A stretch of DNA of 8,706 bases from Myxococcales bacterium (GTDB taxonomy: Bacteria > Myxococcota_A > UBA9160 > SMWR01), in the NCBI GenBank assembly GCA_022571825.1, contig JACZXC010000103.1, positions 1-8,706 of the forward strand, given 5' to 3'. The translations under genes and the position numbers were made by a program. The notes beneath the pieces are model-generated. The model ran no database searches. It worked only from the letters and a program-made list of their open reading frames with translations, and was not told the origin of the DNA. The stretch's first letter is position 1. Each line of letters opens with the position of its first letter. Positions 5,442-8,706 of the stretch are shown here, piece by piece.

Positions 5442-6611
5442 TCAGGTACCGCGCGGTCGACGACGGTGGGTGTCCGCGGGCTTGAGCGAGCTCTGGGCGC
5501 GCAGCCCATCGATGGTTCGGGCCGCTTGGGCGCGCTCGGCGTCGAGGAATCGGGCGACCGCCTGGGACAGACGCGGCTCGGCCAGGAAGTGCAGGCTATA
5601 GGTCGGCTCGGCATCGAAACCGCGCAGGAACTTGTAGTCGCCTCCGGCGCCGGGCTCGAATCGCTGGATCCCGGCTTCGATGCAGTATTCGATCGCCGCG
5701 TAGTAACAGACGTTGAAGTGGAGATGCCGTGCGGGCTTCAGGGCGCCCCAGTAGCGCCCGTAGAAGGTTCCGCCTTTCACCACGTTCGTGGTCCCTGCGA
5801 TCACCTCGTCCCCTTGCCGCGCGATCACGAAGCATAGACGCTCGCGGAACCGCTCGGCGAGCAGCTCGAAGAAACGGGGATTGAGATACTGCCGGCCCCA
5901 GGTGTGGCTCTCGATGGTCGTGAGGTAGCAACGGTACATCGTGTCGAACAGGTCGTCGGAGATGTCGTCTCCCTGCCGACACTCGATCCGGATCTTCTGC
6001 TCGATCATGGCCCGGCGCTCCCGGCGGATCTGGTTTCGGCGCTTGCTCCGGAACCGGGCCAGGTAGTCCTCAAAGCCGCCGTAGTCCAAGTTCTTCCAGT
6101 GGTATTGGAGCCCCACGCGCAGCAAGTAGTCCGAGCGGGCCAGGGCCTGGGTTTCGGACTCCCGGCAAAAATTGATGTGCACGCCCGAGAGCTCGTTGCT
6201 CTCGCAGATCTCGCGCAGGCTCGCGCTCAGCCGGGCGATCCACTTCCCCCGGTCCTGTCCTGGGGCGACCAGGAAACGGGCCCCGGTCACCGGCGTGAAG
6301 GGAATACCGACCAGCAGCTTGGGGTAGTAGCGGATGCCCGCGCGCTGCGCGGCGTCGGCCCAGCCCCAGTCGAAGACGAATTCACCCTCACTGTGGCTCT
6401 TGAGGTAGAGGGGGCAGGCCGCCACCAATCGTGAGCCGTCGCGTACCACCAGGGGCCGCGGGAGCCAGCCCGTTTCCGGTCCCACGGCGCCGGACTCTTC
6501 CAGCGAGGCCAACCAATCCCATTCCAGAAAAGGGGACTCGTCGCCGACCAGCGCGTCCCACGCCGCCCGCGGCACTTCGGCGACGCCATCGAGCATCTCC
6601 ACACGCTGCAT
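5442..6611 (-). CDS. COG3146/FemAB-like predicted N-acyltransferase (GNAT fold)
   Basis: A 389-residue protein of the COG3146 family (FemAB_like, formerly DUF482), predicted acyl- or aminoacyl-transferases related to peptidoglycan-bridge FemABX enzymes; the substrate is unknown. Family hallmarks are SPFLEWDWLASLEESGAV (26-43), YYPKLLVGIPFTPVTG (95-110) and the C-terminal EPGAGGDYKFLRGF stretch followed by a region rich in aromatic residues. No signal peptide or membrane segment is visible. The frame is open further upstream (to ATG 6764), but the extra 51 residues are low-complexity, overlap clpS on the other strand and do not resemble the family. ATG 6611, opening MQRVEMLDGV, was therefore chosen, although its upstream region has no strong ribosome site. 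The gene may be transcribed with badH and badI; nothing in its sequence links it to alicyclic acid metabolism. Confidence 0.82.
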   Translation of the reverse strand: MQRVEMLDGVAEVPRAAWDALVGDESPFLEWDWLASLEESGAVGPETGWLPRPLVVRDGSRLVAACPLYLKSHSEGEFVFDWGWADAAQRAGIRYYPKLLVGIPFTPVTGARFLVAPGQDRGKWIARLSASLREICESNELSGVHINFCRESETQALARSDYLLRVGLQYHWKNLDYGGFEDYLARFRSKRRNQIRRERRAMIEQKIRIECRQGDDISDDLFDTMYRCYLTTIESHTWGRQYLNPRFFELLAERFRERLCFVIARQGDEVIAGTTNVVKGGTFYGRYWGALKPARHLHFNVCYYAAIEYCIEAGIQRFEPGAGGDYKFLRGFDAEPTYSLHFLAEPRLSQAVARFLDAERAQAARTIDGLRAQSSLKPADTHRRRPRGT

Positions 6612-6678
6612 GGGCCGATCCAGTCTAGCGTGTTGGGACCTGGCCTCGGCCCCGATCCGGGTTGCTATCCTCCTCGGC
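6612..6678. promoter_or_regulatory. Divergent intergenic region between the acyltransferase gene and clpS
   Basis: These 67 bases must hold promoters for both directions if each gene starts where called. On the plus strand, TGCTATCCT at 6663-6671 resembles an extended -10 box (TATCCT, 4 of 6 matches to TATAAT) and would put the transcript start at or next to the clpS ATG (6679). No ribosome site precedes that ATG, so a leaderless clpS message is possible. On the minus strand TAGACT (complement of 6622-6627) is a weak -10 candidate. No convincing -35 boxes are seen at proper spacing. Confidence 0.25.
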
Positions 6679-7038
6679 ATGGCGGAGGAGCCCAAAGGCC
6701 CCGGCGGAGCCGGCGGCGGGGGCCCCAGCACCCTCGACCCCCGGCGCGAGGGCGGGGTGGCCACCGCAACCCGCGAGAAGGTCTCGCGCCCCGAGCGCTA
6801 CAAGGTGATTCTGTACAACGACGACTACACCCCCATGGAGTTCGTCGTCGCGATGCTCGAAAACGTGTTTGGCAAGGGGCCGTCCGCGGCGACCCAGATC
6901 ATGCTCCAGATCCACAAGGCGGGTCTGGGTGTGGCGGGCGTGTACGTGCTGGAGGTGGCCGAGACCAAGGTCGTGACCGTGCACCGGCTAGCCGAACAGA
7001 GGGGCTACCCTCTGCGATCGGGAGTGGAGAAGGAATGA
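6679..7038 (+). CDS. clpS: ATP-dependent Clp protease adaptor ClpS
   Basis: A 119-residue adaptor that binds proteins with N-degron (bulky hydrophobic) N-termini and delivers them to ClpAP. The ClpS core begins at about residue 38: YKVILYNDDYTPMEFV (41-56) carries the N47-D48-D49 pocket residues and M53. MLQIHKAGLGVAGVY (75-89) carries H79, equivalent to the histidine that contacts the substrate N-terminus. The first ~35 residues are a Gly/Pro-rich flexible tail, as expected for the segment that enters the ClpA pore, although longer than in E. coli. Upstream starts in the frame (such as 6610) would overlap the divergent gene and add nothing conserved. The gene overlaps clpA by ATGA (7035-7038), so the adaptor and its unfoldase are translationally coupled. 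Confidence 0.95.
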   Translation: MAEEPKGPGGAGGGGPSTLDPRREGGVATATREKVSRPERYKVILYNDDYTPMEFVVAMLENVFGKGPSAATQIMLQIHKAGLGVAGVYVLEVAETKVVTVHRLAEQRGYPLRSGVEKE

Positions 7039-8706
7039 GCGAGATCGGGCGCGAGCTGCATCTCACCCTGCAGGCTGCCGTACGCGAGGCGGCGACTCGC
7101 CGCCACGCCTACGTGACGGTCGAGCACCTGCTCTTCGCCCTGCTCCACGATGAGCGGGGGGCCGAGATCCTGTTCCACTCGGGGGCGGAGGTGTCCGAGT
7201 TGAAGGCGGCCTTGGAACGCTTCTTCTCCGAGGATCTCGAGACCGTACCCGGCGACGATCCCTTCGAAAGCCGGCAGACACTGGCTTTTCACCGGGTGCT
7301 CGAGCACGCCATCTCGCACTGTGAGAGTGCCGAGAAGAGCTTGGTGGACGCGGGTGACCTGCTGGCCGCGCTGTTCCAGGAGCCCGACTCCTATGGGGTC
7401 ACCTTGCTTCGCTCCCAGGGAGTTTCACGCCTGGACCTGCTCCAGTACATCGCCCACGGGGTCTCGAAGCGCACGGGCAGCGACTCGGCTCCGATACCCG
7501 CAGGGGCCGAGCCCGGTTGGGGCGAGGCCTCCGAGGTGCCCGCGAATCCCCTGGAAGCCTTTGCGACCGACCTCACCCAATCCGCGGCGAGCGGAACCCT
7601 CGACCCGCTGATCGGGCGCGGCCCCGAACTCGAACGCACGATCCAGATCTTGGCGCGTCGCCGCAAGAACAACCCGATCTTCGTCGGTGAGGCCGGCGTG
7701 GGGAAGACGGCCCTGGCCGAGGGCCTGGCCCTTCGGATCCACGAGGGCCGGGTCCCCGACGACCTGCGGAGCGCCGAGATCTTCTCCCTGGATCTCGGAG
7801 CGTTGCTGGCCGGTACGCGGTACCGGGGAGACTTCGAAGCGCGCTTCAAGGCGCTGATTGCGGCGGTCGAGCAGAGGGAGCGACCGATCCTGTTCATCGA
7901 CGAGATCCACACAATCCTCGGAGCCGGCTCCGCTCAGGGCGCCACCATCGACGCGTCCAGCCTGCTCAAGCCGATTCTCGTCGATGGCGCGATTCGCTGC
8001 ATGGGCTCGACGACTTACCAGGAGTTCCGGCATTTCGAGCGCGACCGCGCCCTCGCCCGCCGATTCCAGAAAGTGGACATCGCCGAACCCTCGACCGAGG
8101 AGTCCGTGCGGATCCTGCAAGGCCTCGCGCCCCGCTACGGGGAGCACCACGGAGTTCGCTTCACGAACTCCGCGCTGCGCTCGGCGGTGGAGCTCTCCGC
8201 ACGACACCTGACCGACAAGTTCCTGCCGGACAAGGCGATCGACGTGATGGACGAGACCGGGGCGGCGGTTCGATTGCGCCCGGGGTCGAAGCGGCGCAAG
8301 ACCGTGGGCGTTCGCGACATCGAGGCGGTGGTGGCGCGCATGGCGAACATCCCGGCGACGCGAGCCTCACACTCTGACCGCCAACGCCTCGAACAGCTCG
8401 AGTCCGACCTCCGGGAGGTGGTGTTCGGACAGGAGGCTGCGATCGCATCCGTGGTTCGGTCGGTGAAGCGCGGACGCGCCGGACTTTCCGGGCGCGACCG
8501 GCCCGTCGGTTGCTTCCTCTTCACCGGGCCCACCGGCGTCGGGAAGACGGAGCTGGCCAAGCAGCTCGCCCGCTGCCTGGGTGTTCCGTTCGCGCGCTAC
8601 GACATGAGCGAATACATGGAGAAGCACTCGGTAGCCCGATTGATCGGCGCGCCCCCGGGCTACTTCGGCTACGACCAGGGGGGTCTGTTGGTGGAGCAGA
8701 TCCGCA
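7035..8706 (+). CDS. clpA: ClpA AAA+ unfoldase of the ClpAP protease, 3' end beyond window
   Basis: The frame is open to the last base, giving 557 residues of the usual ~750-770. ClpA unfolds substrates and threads them into ClpP. The N-terminal Clp_N double repeat, where ClpS docks, covers about 1-145, followed by a linker and AAA+ module D1. D1 shows Walker A GEAGVGKT (218-225), the pore-loop tyrosine Y263 in TRYRGDFEARFK, and Walker B LFIDEIH (286-292) followed by TILGAGS, with the IDASSLLKP stretch typical of ClpA rather than ClpB or ClpC. LARRFQ marks the D1 arginine region. D2 begins near 440 and has Walker A GPTGVGKT (498-505), with APPGYFGYDQGGLL near the window end. No long ClpB coiled-coil or ClpC UVR region lies between D1 and D2. 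ATG 7035 is preceded by GGAGAAGG, much of it inside clpS. The C-terminal ClpP-binding loop is not visible here. Confidence 0.95.
   Translation, partial: MSEIGRELHLTLQAAVREAATRRHAYVTVEHLLFALLHDERGAEILFHSGAEVSELKAALERFFSEDLETVPGDDPFESRQTLAFHRVLEHAISHCESAEKSLVDAGDLLAALFQEPDSYGVTLLRSQGVSRLDLLQYIAHGVSKRTGSDSAPIPAGAEPGWGEASEVPANPLEAFATDLTQSAASGTLDPLIGRGPELERTIQILARRRKNNPIFVGEAGVGKTALAEGLALRIHEGRVPDDLRSAEIFSLDLGALLAGTRYRGDFEARFKALIAAVEQRERPILFIDEIHTILGAGSAQGATIDASSLLKPILVDGAIRCMGSTTYQEFRHFERDRALARRFQKVDIAEPSTEESVRILQGLAPRYGEHHGVRFTNSALRSAVELSARHLTDKFLPDKAIDVMDETGAAVRLRPGSKRRKTVGVRDIEAVVARMANIPATRASHSDRQRLEQLESDLREVVFGQEAAIASVVRSVKRGRAGLSGRDRPVGCFLFTGPTGVGKTELAKQLARCLGVPFARYDMSEYMEKHSVARLIGAPPGYFGYDQGGLLVEQIR

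Noticed and set aside
6612..6764. Longer N-terminus for the acyltransferase (start at 6764, or the ATG at 6680)
   Set aside because: The added residues are Pro/Arg-rich, overlap the clpS coding sequence on the other strand and lack family similarity. Recognisable sequence begins just after ATG 6611.
7425..8207. Antisense ORF of 260 codons opposite clpA
   Set aside because: It mirrors the conserved ClpA D1 coding frame and its translation has no recognisable domain.

Overview
The window is high-GC bacterial DNA (by eye about 60-66% GC from roughly base 720 onward), but the first ~700 bases look clearly less GC-rich. The densely packed genes, the COG3146-type acyltransferase, the clpS-clpA pair, a plant/proteobacterial-type glutathione reductase, a badH-badI pair and a PTS IID-HPr-EI gene order all suggest a proteobacterial or 'deltaproteobacterial' (e.g. 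Myxococcota- or Desulfobacterota-like) source. That placement is inference. No rRNA, tRNA, CRISPR array, insertion sequence or phage gene is visible.

The left end is a mosaic. Bases 1-621 hold the 3' end of a VWA-domain protein gene, followed by the first ~27 codons of what looks like a membrane-anchored J-domain (DnaJ-like) protein. That gene breaks off near 700-740. There the sequence switches, in another frame, to the C-terminal part of a mannose-family PTS IID subunit (708-1040), then an intact HPr (1057-1344), then the start of enzyme I (from 1337). Enzyme I runs only ~60 codons and continues in frame at about 1505-1535 into a polytopic HTTM/vitamin-K-carboxylase-like membrane protein (to 2404). 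So two genes are cut and joined to unrelated ones within ~850 bases, with no recombinase, IS end or att site. An assembly or amplification chimera of two or three genome pieces is the simplest reading; real deletions or rearrangements are the alternative.

From 1535 on the sequence looks like ordinary chromosome. The HTTM gene and a complete NADPH-dependent glutathione reductase (gor) run rightward. A leftward cluster converges on gor: a COG3146 acyltransferase (5442-6611), then badH (2-hydroxycyclohexanecarboxyl-CoA dehydrogenase-like SDR, 4656-5402), then badI (2-ketocyclohexanecarboxyl-CoA hydrolase-like crotonase, 3857-4642). BadH and BadI would carry out consecutive steps, oxidation of the ring hydroxyl and hydrolytic ring opening to pimeloyl-CoA, in alicyclic acid or anaerobic benzoate degradation. 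Divergent from the acyltransferase, clpS (6679-7038) overlaps clpA by ATGA (7035 to beyond the window end). They encode the N-degron adaptor and its AAA+ unfoldase.

No clearly new system is present. The points most worth checking are the two gene junctions, the in-frame EI/HTTM fusion ORF, the duplicated ATGA start/stop region in front of HPr, and the badHI pair.
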